Source: Tetrapisispora phaffii CBS 4417
Taxonomy: Eukaryota > Ascomycota > Saccharomycetes > Saccharomycetales > Saccharomycetaceae
Assembly (NCBI RefSeq): GCF_000236905.1
Contig: NC_016520.1
Location: 372,001-436,000 of the forward strand
DNA: 64,000 nt
Direction of reading: 5' to 3'
Under the pieces are notes generated by a model, which saw only the letters and a list, made by a program, of their open reading frames with translations, did no database searches and was not told the origin of the DNA. Numbering within the stretch: the stretch's first letter is position 1; every line of letters starts with the position of its first letter. The position numbers were made by a program, and so were the translations under genes. Of this stretch, positions 10,301 to 19,361 are shown piece by piece.

Positions 10301-10604
10301 TTCAGATGGGTGGAAGTCTCATGATACTGAACTATGTAGAACGTTTGTACTTTGGTTCAGTTGTACAAACTTTAGTGCCAGTGATAACATATGTCAAGGT
10401 TATGAGAATTCTTTCTTAAATAATAAATCATCCTTGGATAAACTCTCGCAGAATGTATATCAAGAGAACATTGAGAATGTAAATAAAAGATCACAAAGGA
10501 TGAAACATTCAAATAAAAGTGCAATATTCTTAACAAAGTTAAGGCAAGATAAAGATTTATGGGTTTTAGCCATTCAATATGAATTAGATAGATTAAATAA
10601 TTAA
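7362..10604 (+). CDS. SPO71: SPO71-like PH-domain protein for prospore membrane growth
   Basis: 1080 residues (yeast Spo71 about 1245). The first 320 residues are polar and low in complexity. PH-like folds are suggested at about 325-470 (VMVIVMASDAYPC to LVWYKSIHDYFG), about 708-826 (ending VAEKWVTHLRLIQDHW), and the C-terminal about 888-1080 (ILHQGYICQKK to LWVLAIQYELDRLN). Each ends in the tryptophan-containing helix usual for PH domains. Spo71 acts with Spo73 and Vps13 in extending the prospore membrane. Identification rests on this architecture plus synteny: S. cerevisiae SPO71 (YDR104C) is next to TMS1 (YDR105C), same orientation. Other PH proteins (SKG3, CAF120) were considered but have a different layout. 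Confidence 0.85.
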   Translation: MKSPSPYEDLDYLKNIGYNKKDILEIINLPKNSYTANRLLYLTPKELSKHEVTTLLGDVPKDIKMNKGFRRNLNISQLFKRKQASINIKYVKQRTVATLNNTTDTGKVHNSKNITFLPTISESESKPLLKKVNVDKDNAINYRRIHSRNNKKLGRYNKNGNKLLNPRIDKISSKNIIDNESQSYFTANNITSEIIGKLEQSNNLVNKRSINSLKTYGESIESLPRDPGSESDYHFNLKSICEFNNHPSSQHVDTRSYIIDKDYLNVLEPKPMSPTKNELDVLLNNENKRKPVFTTSNRHNSSHNVKIVSMSSNKDSEKYVPKFHLKEKVMVIVMASDAYPCHVNEFGDIKPLKTRVLERWKEYLLKVKSTCKNSILDVQFSKTDKNSSIIEEFTSDNSLDDNFCINFSISKPSQIQLYGTLDKTLCIQRNRDNNNEKKKENKFRQDCLYIICFRTRQSALVWYKSIHDYFGVNNICTDVSLYIPSLKITLKINFNELYMQYLRKEEIKNQETLKLMRTKHGYFTIPSPIIKYLNVVIFERLLKNNTSLKDKIWDRKHLPFGLSFKFYDRLEWFPETLSTLLFEKNISKKGFCLEFRKFNDTSSNLTEHRQLNKFINPVPVEGFIINIVDMKNYSSQNVIASLKYLYGVTMDNLLILVPSQKATPPETFNEWRKRTCLKLSEEVYSEHRYSQASSDFNPFPLGASGNISWLKLSVLNYEFEVYDTYAEEGFKRKVYNVVNSESVLLLDDICDIYVCNGEKFNYSKRSLKSLLMCSYRLWGDRNNMKNILASMVILVNKTGKEFKFLAQNPEVAEKWVTHLRLIQDHWKRYTLSRKRSILTLRNRNIQFLNLSETEESNINNTTQKWILNRGISNARIYNIRSFAMLNPILHQGYICQKKNKYSTYDTFFAILIPGFIILFELFTRSISGFSKDEMIKKCKLIIPLKGSYIYSGNITGLDFGQKRQQHNYTNPSESAMPRACSDGWKSHDTELCRTFVLWFSCTNFSASDNICQGYENSFLNNKSSLDKLSQNVYQENIENVNKRSQRMKHSNKSAIFLTKLRQDKDLWVLAIQYELDRLNN

Positions 10605-10855
10605 TAAATATTGTAAATAGATGCAGTATATGGTTTACGTCCAGGGTTTCAAAGTATAATCTACCTGTTACCGAAAAAAGTATTGAATTTTCATTGAAAC
10701 GAAATTATTGTCAGAAATATCACTTAGTTAAGATTTGAAATTTAGAATATTATATTATTTCCTAACTCTTACATTGATCACATATGAAATTATAAATAAA
10801 TTATAAAAGCAGGTTTAAATTGATCATAAATTTAGAAATAGTAACTTTTGTTGAC
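10605..10855. other. Convergent 3' ends of SPO71 and PDA1
   Basis: A 251-bp AT-rich 3' UTR interval. No gene or notable motif seen. Confidence 0.6.
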
Positions 10856-12073
10856 TTAAGTTCTATTGGCAAAATCATTCTTTTGGAAATCCCAAGTATC
10901 GGTTGGGATTCTACCTCTTAGAGTTGGTACTTCGGTACCCTTGACATAAACATCTTCGAATAAGATGGATAGTTTAGCATCTGGAGGTGGAGCAGCATCA
11001 GCTAAAGCGACTTGTTCTTCTACGTATTTTCTTGCAGCCTTGTCATAAGCCTTGATTTCATCTTCAGTAGCAATTGATAATTCTAGTAAGTGATGCTTTA
11101 AACCTGCAATTGGATCACTCTTCGATCTCATGTGTTGAATTTCTTCTCTGGTTCTGTATGTGGTACCTGGGTCAGACATGGAATGACCACCATATCTGTA
11201 TGTTTCGTATTCTAATACCAATGGACCTTTACCGCTGACACACCAATCTCTTGCAAACTTAGATGCTTGATAAGTAGCTAAAATATCCATGCCGTTGACT
11301 TTCAAGCCTGGGATATATTGACCACGCTTATAGTATTCTGTAAGGGCCGACGATCTGGAAGCGGCAGTACCCATACCGTATTTATTGTTTTCACAAGCGA
11401 AGATAACTGGTAGGTTAAACAATTTAGCCATGTTATAAGATTCAAAAATTTGACCTTGATTTGAAGCACCGTCACCGTACAAGGTAAATGAACAAGCATC
11501 TTCGTTTTTATATTGATGAGCAAAACCGAGACCTGCACCTAATGGAACTTGAGCACCGACAATACCATTACCACCGTAGAAACCTTCCGCGTAAAGATGC
11601 ATTGAACCACCTTTACCATAAGAGACACCTGCTCTTCTACCCATTAATTCAGCCAAAACACTTTTAACTGAACCACCCCTCATGTAAGTGAAACCGTGAC
11701 ATCTGTAAGAAGTGATGACTGAGTCTTTCTTAGTGATAGCATTTTCAATACCAACAGCAATAGCCTCTTGACCTGTCGATAGATGACAAAACCCTCTAAT
11801 TTTTTTAGCTTTATATAAAGCATCACAAGCCATTTCCATTCTTCTAATAATGACCATATCTTTATACATCTGTAAAAGAGATTGTTTACTTGTTTCAAAT
11901 CCTAATTCAGGAATATCTAGCATGTAGCCCTCGAATGAAGTTTCTGGTAAAGTGATTTTAACAGTTTCTGAATCCTTTGTGGCATTCTTGGTAGTAGCCA
12001 TAGATCTGATAACAGATCTCCCATTTTGGAAAGCGTTGAACTTCAATTGTTTTCTCAAAGAAGCAGATAACAT
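10856..12073 (-). CDS. PDA1: PDA1, pyruvate dehydrogenase E1 alpha subunit (mitochondrial)
   Basis: 405 residues (yeast Pda1 420). The N-terminus (MLSASLRKQLK, Arg/Ser-rich, few acids) looks like a mitochondrial presequence. The thiamine diphosphate motif runs from GDGASNQ (about 200) to CENN (about 230). The phosphorylation loop YRYGGHSMSDPGTTYRT is present, containing the serine targeted by PDH kinase in the family. With Pdb1 it forms the E1 heterotetramer, decarboxylating pyruvate and passing the acetyl group to E2 (Lat1), which feeds acetyl-CoA to the TCA cycle. Synteny agrees with YER178W beside DMC1 (YER179W). Confidence 0.98.
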   Translation of the reverse strand: MLSASLRKQLKFNAFQNGRSVIRSMATTKNATKDSETVKITLPETSFEGYMLDIPELGFETSKQSLLQMYKDMVIIRRMEMACDALYKAKKIRGFCHLSTGQEAIAVGIENAITKKDSVITSYRCHGFTYMRGGSVKSVLAELMGRRAGVSYGKGGSMHLYAEGFYGGNGIVGAQVPLGAGLGFAHQYKNEDACSFTLYGDGASNQGQIFESYNMAKLFNLPVIFACENNKYGMGTAASRSSALTEYYKRGQYIPGLKVNGMDILATYQASKFARDWCVSGKGPLVLEYETYRYGGHSMSDPGTTYRTREEIQHMRSKSDPIAGLKHHLLELSIATEDEIKAYDKAARKYVEEQVALADAAPPPDAKLSILFEDVYVKGTEVPTLRGRIPTDTWDFQKNDFANRT

Positions 12074-12980
12074 ACCTAACCCAATAAATGAAACGTATGT
12101 GTGTGTTTATATATAACTGAGGATTTTTTACGTACAAAAAAGAACAGAGTTTGTTAATAATAGACCAATTAGACACTTAAATTTCCCGTGACTATGTATA
12201 TGAATTTATCAATGGTAAACTGCTTTTGCAATTCTTAATATATGGTGGGTTTATTGAACAATATAGACTTATATATAGTGAATTATAAAGAATGCTATGA
12301 AATAAATGAATTATCCTTTATGCCAATACTAAGATATATATATATGTTATTATTAGTGTTAGTGTTAGTGTCGGTACTGGTGTTAGTCCTATTAGTAACT
12401 TAATAATTTTTATTTATTTTGTTAGTGGTGGGAGGTTTAAGATATGCAAAGTCATATCAATAAAAACTGTTAGCAGCTAGCAGACTCAATTGCAACGGTT
12501 AGAGTAAAATGTCCGTAGAAGCTCTCAATTGGTTGCCATTGATCGGTGGGTGATATGGCGGAGAACCAAATGTGGAAATCTGCAAGCCACCTGTGTGCGG
12601 CGTTCCCCTCGGCAGTCATCGTGACCTCAAAGAATGGGGCTGCACTGTTTTCACAGCATTCCCACAACGGCCGTATATTATTGGACAGTCAGCGAACAGC
12701 GGCGGGCGGGGTGTCTGGGTAACTTTGCAGCAGTGCGCCATTGGAGTGCGGGGACCATTGACCGTCGCTGCTCGTTTGACGCGATAGTGGGGGTAACAGC
12801 CGTAAAGGAAGGTTGGGAGGCGAAGGGGGAAGGGAGGGTAACAGGAGCGGGGTTATGGACTGCACCGCGTCTATAAATAGGTGGTATAATTTATATCTTA
12901 TACATTTCTTATGACACAAAAACAAATGAGTTCTTCTTAGCCGCCAATGTTGCATTCAACCATAAATAGTTTTATAGAAG

Positions 12981-13038
<58 letters not shown>

Positions 13039-13070
13039 CATGTGTATATAAACAACGGAGATACACAGAC
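12074..13070. promoter_or_regulatory. Divergent PDA1/TMT1 intergenic region with a GC-rich core
   Basis: About 1 kb with no convincing gene. The centre (about 12480-12870) is clearly GC-rich against AT-rich flanks, with runs such as GGCGGGCGGGG and GGGGGAAGGGAGGG. Open frames there are short and overlapping, a by-product of composition. A BMH1/2 14-3-3 gene, expected near here ancestrally, is absent. The right end is an (AT)n(TG)n microsatellite. Confidence 0.5.
12980..13037 (+). repeat. (AT)n followed by (TG)n microsatellite before TMT1
   Basis: Alternating AT from about 12980 to 13001 runs directly into about 18 TG units ending at 13037, 33 bp before the TMT1 start codon. It probably lies in the 5' UTR or core promoter. 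Confidence 0.95.
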
Positions 13071-13985
13071 ATGTCACAGTTCTCTTCTCCTAGCTATGCT
13101 GCAAGTAGGTACGATGCTAATAGACCGGAGTGTCCCCGGACGGTTCTAAACAAGGTGGTTGACTACTATAAGATAGCCGCCAAGGTCAATGGTACGGGGT
13201 CTTTGTTGGTGGATGTTGGATGTGGGTCAGGTAATTCTACTAGACTGCTGTACTCTCATATGGGAAGTCTCGGTGGGTCACCGTTGATCGATCGTTTTGT
13301 GGGTTGTGATGTCTCGCAGAAAATGATATCGTTTGCAAAGGCAAGTGTAAGAGAGATGGGTCTTGATTCATCATTATCGTTCGATGTTATCGATTATTTA
13401 GAGTTGCAAAATAGATTTGATGCAAATTCTGTTGAAATTTTAACATGTATGGAGTCAGTACATTGGTTCACTGACATAGAGTCATTTTGGGGACAATGTC
13501 ACCGTATACTGAAAGACAAGGTCGGGGTGTTAGCCGTATGGGGTTATGTAGATCCTGTGATTCTTGAATATCCACGCTTAGACGCCATTTTTGAGGATTT
13601 GACGTACGGAAATAATAAACTGGGTAACGACTGGTCTCAACCAGGTCGTACTTTTTTAAAAAATCTTTTAAAGGATATCAAGATCGATAACCAATCATTC
13701 ACAGATATTGAAGAAAATGTCATTACAGTGGATCAAATTAGAAAAGCAGAGAATCTGGAGACATTGGGCTATGTTCTGAAAAGAAAAATGAAATTACAAG
13801 ATTTAAAAGACTATTTTAAGACTTATAGCAGTTACCATTCTTGGAAGTTAAGGAACTCGGAAGGAATTTCTGATATAATTGATCAAGCATTCGAACTTAT
13901 ATTAAAACAAGAAAATACTTTAACAATGGACGCTGAAGTTACTGTCATTTGGAATTCTACTTATAAATTAGCAAGAAAGTATTAA
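13071..13985 (+). CDS. TMT1: TMT1-like SAM-dependent methyltransferase (trans-aconitate type)
   Basis: 304 residues from the ATG at 13071 (yeast Tmt1 299). An in-frame ATG at 13005 would add 22 residues translated from the TG microsatellite, so I reject it. The class I methyltransferase motif I is LLVDVGCGSGNSTRLL; post-motif sequences include FVGCDVSQKMI and an ESVHWF segment matching the AECAHWF region of Tmt1. LAVWGYVDP and a YGxxxLGxxWxQPGRTxLxNLLKD stretch are also Tmt1-like. Tmt1 methylates trans-aconitate and isopropylmalate in the cytosol. A Crg1-like paralogue is the main alternative; synteny with GRX4 (YER175C next to YER174C) favours TMT1. Confidence 0.87.
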   Translation: MSQFSSPSYAASRYDANRPECPRTVLNKVVDYYKIAAKVNGTGSLLVDVGCGSGNSTRLLYSHMGSLGGSPLIDRFVGCDVSQKMISFAKASVREMGLDSSLSFDVIDYLELQNRFDANSVEILTCMESVHWFTDIESFWGQCHRILKDKVGVLAVWGYVDPVILEYPRLDAIFEDLTYGNNKLGNDWSQPGRTFLKNLLKDIKIDNQSFTDIEENVITVDQIRKAENLETLGYVLKRKMKLQDLKDYFKTYSSYHSWKLRNSEGISDIIDQAFELILKQENTLTMDAEVTVIWNSTYKLARKY

Positions 13986-14719
13986 CAAATACAGACATCT
14001 ACGAATTCTAAAAGCCATTCTTGCTTTTTGATTATGGGTTCAATTGATGTCACATGATTCAAATTGATTCCAAAAAAAATTAAAAAGAGAAGCAGAATAT
14101 ATTTGAGGCAAGTGACAAATGTGCAATAAACTGTGCAAACTTGCGCTGGTTCTCTTTTGGGTGAATTAGTTGAATTAGGTGAAGCTCACTGAAATTTGAA
14201 TTTTTACATTACTAATTCTCTCGCTTCTCATTGGTCAGATTCATTAACATGACGAAGTCTATTTTTGATCCATGTATGTTATGAAATGAGAAGTCTGCAA
14301 ATGAAATATGGAGAGAGAGAAAGTTATTGTTATTAAGGGAATCAAGTGTTTACTACTCATATAATTTTAAAATGTATTCTTTTTGCATTAATCGACAACA
14401 GAAGAAGGTGATGAAGAGGTTACGTTTACGTTGATATTAAAATGGGTTTCATTTGGATAACAATTAGTAATTAAAAGATTACACTATTTATTTTACCTTA
14501 TAAGTGGAAATGTCCCTGAAATATTAGATTGCATTAACCAAAGTTAATAATGATAGACTCAAGATATTTATATTTAAAGATCATTACTTTATTCAATAAA
14601 GTTTTAATAACTGTTTGATAATTATATTAACAACAATGCTAAAAATCTGGTTTTCAAATCTATCGAAAATTAACTGTTTCAAATAGAGAATAAAAATATA
14701 TATTAACAAAGATTATACT
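13986..14719. promoter_or_regulatory. GRX3/4 upstream region
   Basis: 734 bp between two genes on the same strand. AT-rich with a short GAGAGAGA run near 14311. No gene or clear factor site recognised. Confidence 0.4.
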
Positions 14720-15445
14720 ATGACTTCAAATATCCTTGAAATAACAGATGAAGAACAATTCATAGAAGTAACGACAAATTGTAGAGATAATAAGATAATA
14801 TCTCTATATTTCTATAGTAATGAGGCAAAGGCTTGCCAAAGTATGTCAACGGTTTATTGTGCACTCGGTGAAGACCCAAGATTTGGTAACTATTTATTTT
14901 TATCAATTGATGCCAATAAATTGACTTCAATTGCTAAAAATTTCGAGATTGAATCAGTACCTTTTTTCGTGTTTGTGAAAAATGATGAAATGATATATGA
15001 ATTGTCTACCACATCTCCAAAAGAATTCGTTGATTTTCTTCCAAAATTAGAACTGGAGCTAAAAGTAGTCATGGAAAGTATGCCAGAAAGAGAAAATTAT
15101 GACGAACTAATTGATGAGAGTGATGAAGAGACCGAAGAAGAATTAAACGAAAGATTAAAAATGTTGACAAACGCAGCACCTGTAATGGTGTTTTTAAAAG
15201 GTACACCATCAGATCCTAAATGTGGATTTTCGAGACAAATAATTGGGATATTGAGAGAAAATAACTTAAGATTTGGATATTTTGATATTCTAAAAGATAA
15301 ATCAGTAAGAGATGGATTGAAAGCATTTTCAGATTGGCCAACGTTTCCACAACTATATATAAATGGTGAATTTCAAGGTGGTTTAGATATTATAAAAGAA
15401 AATGTTGAAAAAGATCCTGGATATTTCATAAAATCTACTAAGTAA
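14720..15445 (+). CDS. GRX4: Monothiol glutaredoxin Grx3/Grx4
   Basis: 241 residues (yeast Grx4 244, Grx3 about 250). A thioredoxin-like domain fills about residues 1-105; its redox position here is a lone cysteine (AKACQSM). An acidic linker (about 123-137) leads to the monothiol glutaredoxin domain with the CGFS motif (Cys168), followed by WPTFPQLYINGEFQGG, the glutathione-binding region. Grx3/4 bind a glutathione-ligated Fe-S cluster, deliver cytosolic iron, and inhibit Aft1 when iron is sufficient. S. cerevisiae has two copies (YER174C, YDR098C); the neighbours cannot tell which is the closer orthologue. Confidence 0.95.
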   Translation: MTSNILEITDEEQFIEVTTNCRDNKIISLYFYSNEAKACQSMSTVYCALGEDPRFGNYLFLSIDANKLTSIAKNFEIESVPFFVFVKNDEMIYELSTTSPKEFVDFLPKLELELKVVMESMPERENYDELIDESDEETEEELNERLKMLTNAAPVMVFLKGTPSDPKCGFSRQIIGILRENNLRFGYFDILKDKSVRDGLKAFSDWPTFPQLYINGEFQGGLDIIKENVEKDPGYFIKSTK

Positions 15446-15644
15446 TTATTAATCTACTTTAATTAATACAACACTTGCATTACAATATTCCTGATAATTA
15501 ATCACTCTTTTATATGTATTAATAATTTAACAAATTATAGAATCTTAAATTATACTAATCATTTCTTTTGTAATGTTAAATATTTTCATGCATGTATGTC
15601 TTAAAACTATTACACAAATACTTATCACTATATGTAGTAATTTA
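15446..15644. other. Convergent 3' ends of GRX4 and RAD3
   Basis: 199-bp AT-rich interval with no gene. Confidence 0.6.
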
Positions 15645-17966
15645 TTAATATTTCATTTCTATGTCCTCAGTTTCGCCGATAGCAGCATTATGTAAACCAG
15701 TTCTCCTATTTTCTATTTCTTCCTGATGTTTCACTAACTCTTCATGATTCCAAACTGAAACACCTTCTTGGTCATTTGGATTTGTTGGTTGTGCCATTGT
15801 CCTTAAGAATTTCTTAGTATTGGAGACAGCCATATCGGTGGAAAGATTTAAATTAGCATCAGATAAACCTTGTGCAATCCATTTTGGTAATTGATTTCTT
15901 CTTCTGGAAAATCTACGATCTGCAAGCACCATTACACCGTAATCATCTTTACCTCGTAAAACTCTACCCAGACATTGCGCAGCATGTCTCATTGCATCGA
16001 AAGATAAGAAGTCATTTTCTCTTATTTGATAATTCTCTCTTAAAAATTCCAAACGAGCTTTTAAAATTCGAGATTCGGTATATTGGAAAGGAATACCAAT
16101 CATTAACACAGTTCTACCATAATGATGGTCAAAATCGATACCCTCAGACACTTTACCTCTAGCGACTGAAAATAAAATGGCACCTCTACCATTAGAGCAT
16201 GCTTTTCTATAAGTCTCTAAGGCCAATGAGGTTTCTTGGGCATCGGGAGTTTCAACTAAGATTAATTTATGCTTCCAAACTTCGTCCAATATACCCATTG
16301 TTTGCCACATAGAAATAATACTTTCCATGTATAGATATGAAGGGAAGAAAACAACCATACCATCTGGTGTAATTTTTGCAAACTCGATTAACATAGAACC
16401 ATAATTACGAACAATACTTGGGTCATTTCTAATTTCAAATCTTGAAGAAATTGCTACTTGATCAGAACCTTTGGTAATAATCATCGGTAAGAAGGTCTTC
16501 TTAGTCAATGTCATCGTATAAGATTTTTGTAACACAGTGGTGAAATTTAACATTCTTGGATACATATCCAATGGAGAAATAGTACCCGAGGTAATAATAA
16601 CAGAAGAAAAACGTTCAAAAACAGGTTTGATAGCAATTGATGCATCTAAACAGGTAAAACGTAATATTGGATTTGGGACAGCCGCGTTTTCTAATTCAAA
16701 TGGTTCGATGATTAATAAGAACCCATCCTCATATGTAGATACTAACGTAGCAAATGTTGCAATATCTTTCAATGCAGCAAAGTCCTCAACATCTGTCACT
16801 TCTAATGTCCTCACCAATAGTGATAACCTTTCTGCACAGAATCGTAATGGTTTTTTATCTATAAAAGTAAGTTGTTTTAAATGTTGTAAAAATGATTTGG
16901 GTGTTTCTGAGATAACATGTAATACTTTCATTCTTGTCTTTAGATACTCGATCAATCTCTTTAAGAAGGAAATAAAATGTTCGGCTCTTCTAATATTACC
17001 AGGTATAGCCTCCTTTAAAATATCTTCAGATAATACTGGATTCTCTACAAATGGTTCATCATCCTCATTTTCATTTTCTGAAAGATGTAAACCTTGGACC
17101 AGTTTATCATATTCATCCTGTAATTTTTTAGAATCTACTTTCTTTACGTCCTCTATTTTATTGGCTAAAGTGTTCGCACCTTTTGTTGCTTTTTTTAGAA
17201 TATCATTCGTCAGATCTAATGACAATGATTCTATACAAACGTTATCTATATTATGCGCTTCATCAAAAATAACAATAGAATCTTTTGAAACTTCATTTGA
17301 AACTCTTTCTGCAATTTTTGGATCCAACAGATAATGGTATGAGTAAATAATGATATTACACATTGAAATCATACGACGTACAATGAAATATGGGCACAGG
17401 GTCTTATCGTTACAATATTTAATCAATTTTTCAAAAGAAAAAACACCATTTGGTAAATAATCATCAACTTCTAGTTTGTATAAATTTTCATGATAGTCAC
17501 ATAATTCAGCGTTAGCATTTGGATCGGCTTCTATAGCACGTTTGGCTTGACCATTGGTCATACGACGACATTTCTCATCAACCACAGTACCTTTTCTTTC
17601 TTTATTTACTACAGGATGTAGACATAGATTCTTTCTTGATGATAATCCTAATCCTCTAAATTCTTCTTTAAAACCTAATTCTTTAGTTCTATAATCCATC
17701 AGATTTTCCAATTCAACCAATGCTTTTTCAATTTCAGACATAGTACGAGAACAATATATAATCTTTCTGTGTTCTGGATAGTGCATTTGATAAGCAACAG
17801 TTAATGATAATAGAGAAACAGTTTTGCCTGTACCGGAAGGCATTTCTAATATACTATTACCACCCGCATCTAAAGTTCTTTTGATATCACACATATAATG
17901 ATATTGCTCAGGATATATCTTTGGATATGGAAACAAAACCGGCAAATCGTCAATATAAAACTTCAT
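15645..17966 (-). CDS. RAD3: RAD3 (XPD), TFIIH DNA helicase
   Basis: 773 residues (yeast Rad3 778). Superfamily 2 XPD helicase: Walker A EMPSGTGKT (about 41-49), DEAH box IFDEAHNID (about 230-238), and C-terminal motif VI in AAQCLGRVLRGKDDYG. Four cysteines of the Fe-S cluster domain are visible between motifs I and II (NLCLHP, DEKCRRM, ELCDYH, KTLCPYF). Rad3 unwinds DNA 5' to 3' in nucleotide excision repair and is a structural part of TFIIH in transcription initiation. Matches YER171W, next to ADK2 (YER170W) as in S. cerevisiae. Confidence 0.98.
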   Translation of the reverse strand: MKFYIDDLPVLFPYPKIYPEQYHYMCDIKRTLDAGGNSILEMPSGTGKTVSLLSLTVAYQMHYPEHRKIIYCSRTMSEIEKALVELENLMDYRTKELGFKEEFRGLGLSSRKNLCLHPVVNKERKGTVVDEKCRRMTNGQAKRAIEADPNANAELCDYHENLYKLEVDDYLPNGVFSFEKLIKYCNDKTLCPYFIVRRMISMCNIIIYSYHYLLDPKIAERVSNEVSKDSIVIFDEAHNIDNVCIESLSLDLTNDILKKATKGANTLANKIEDVKKVDSKKLQDEYDKLVQGLHLSENENEDDEPFVENPVLSEDILKEAIPGNIRRAEHFISFLKRLIEYLKTRMKVLHVISETPKSFLQHLKQLTFIDKKPLRFCAERLSLLVRTLEVTDVEDFAALKDIATFATLVSTYEDGFLLIIEPFELENAAVPNPILRFTCLDASIAIKPVFERFSSVIITSGTISPLDMYPRMLNFTTVLQKSYTMTLTKKTFLPMIITKGSDQVAISSRFEIRNDPSIVRNYGSMLIEFAKITPDGMVVFFPSYLYMESIISMWQTMGILDEVWKHKLILVETPDAQETSLALETYRKACSNGRGAILFSVARGKVSEGIDFDHHYGRTVLMIGIPFQYTESRILKARLEFLRENYQIRENDFLSFDAMRHAAQCLGRVLRGKDDYGVMVLADRRFSRRRNQLPKWIAQGLSDANLNLSTDMAVSNTKKFLRTMAQPTNPNDQEGVSVWNHEELVKHQEEIENRRTGLHNAAIGETEDIEMKY

Positions 17967-18412
17967 CTTGTGTGTGTTAACCTATCCTTTCCCTCTTTCT
18001 TTATTTCCTTTCCTTTCCTTTCTCCTGTAATGAAAACAAATAGCACAAGGAACTGTCAGCAACTAGTAAATTATTGATAGATGATCTGTTAGTATAAAAA
18101 CAAATATTAATTATAAACACCCTTGACATCTTTTTTTTAACTGTCATTTTAAATACAAGTATCTAATTAATTTCATTTCTAAGATTAAAAAACATTACAC
18201 TTTCTAAGTTTTCACTTTTCATTCTATCTTCTTAGATCGAATTTTATTTCCGTACCCGAACACATATAATTTAAATACAAGTTTTACCATTGCTAAATGC
18301 ATGCTATTAACTAAGCAACTACTTTACAAATTAATAGTGAAGATTGCTCTTGAATATATTTAATTACATTGTTGTTAACTCTGTTGTGATCATCCAAACA
18401 ACGAATTCCTAT
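17967..18412. promoter_or_regulatory. RAD3 upstream region
   Basis: 446 bp between two minus-strand genes. A pyrimidine-rich run (about 17988-18024) lies just before the RAD3 start. Nothing else recognised. Confidence 0.4.
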
Positions 18413-19096
18413 TCAGTCAAACTTATTAACAATTAACTCTTTTAACTTAGGGAATATGATATCCGATGTTTCACCAGACACTACTTTTAAGATACCTTGA
18501 TTTTCATAGTAATCTTTCAATGGGCCCATAGTAACTTTATATTCTTGTAATCTTTTGGCAAAAACTTCAATATTGTCATCGGGTCTCTTTGTCAATGGCT
18601 CGCCAGTTATGTCATCCTTACCAAGGATTTTTGGAGGATTATATTGTAAGTTATAAACTCTGCCACTTGGAACATGCACAAATCTGTTTTCTATACGTTC
18701 AAGTATAACTTCTTCTGGGACATTTAACTCTACAACTAGATTTAATTTTGAGTTGAACTTGTCTAAAGTTGAATCTAAGACTTTAGCTTGGTTTTGAGTT
18801 CGTGGGAATCCATCTAATAACCACGTCGATTTTGGTGTGAGCCATTTATTATTACTTAAATAAGAAGTAAGTAAATTAATTATCAATTCATCTGGAATTA
18901 ACTTACCTTCCTGTATGTACCCAGATGCCAACAGACCTAATTGTGTTTTGCTCGAGATTTCTTTTCTCAAAAGGTCACCAGATGATACGCTACTGATGGC
19001 TGGAAATTGTTTTAGCAATCGCGTTGTTTGAGTACCTTTACCGGAACCTGGAGCCCCTAATAATAATAGTCTGGCAGGTTTAATTAATTGTGACAT
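18413..19096 (-). CDS. ADK2: ADK2, mitochondrial GTP:AMP phosphotransferase
   Basis: 227 residues (yeast Adk2 225). P-loop GAPGSGKGTQ (residues 14-23), the AMP-binding SSGDLLR segment, DGFPRTQNQA, and a long LID domain (RVYNLQYNPPK, then GEPLTKRPDDN). Cysteines of the zinc-type LID are absent, as in mitochondrial AK3-type enzymes. It transfers phosphate from GTP to AMP in the mitochondrial matrix. There is no cleavable presequence obvious at the N-terminus. It lies beside RAD3 as in S. cerevisiae (YER170W). Confidence 0.95.
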   Translation of the reverse strand: MSQLIKPARLLLLGAPGSGKGTQTTRLLKQFPAISSVSSGDLLRKEISSKTQLGLLASGYIQEGKLIPDELIINLLTSYLSNNKWLTPKSTWLLDGFPRTQNQAKVLDSTLDKFNSKLNLVVELNVPEEVILERIENRFVHVPSGRVYNLQYNPPKILGKDDITGEPLTKRPDDNIEVFAKRLQEYKVTMGPLKDYYENQGILKVVSGETSDIIFPKLKELIVNKFD

Positions 19097-19361
19097 TTTG
19101 TATCTTCATTATTCTATTTTGTAAGCTCTCAACTCAATCCATAAACAGTGAAATCCTAAAACTAAAAGTGCATCTGATACCCCTGTTTATGTTTTAAATC
19201 TTTAAATTTTATATTTTGATTCGGAATATAAGATCTTCGTAAGAAAAGGAAAGTTGAAAAAGGTATCAATTCACCCAATTTGAAACAACATATATATATT
19301 GGATTATTGAGAAATGCAAAAATATAAAATTATTAAAATAACCAAATATATAAAAGAAGTA

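Noticed and set aside
13005..13070. N-terminal extension of TMT1 starting at 13005
   Set aside because: It would be translated from the TG microsatellite (alternating Cys-Val) and is absent from the family; the ATG at 13071 fits.
16537..17334. 265-codon frame antisense to RAD3
   Set aside because: Entirely inside RAD3 on the other strand; no similarity recognised; a shadow of the conserved helicase gene.
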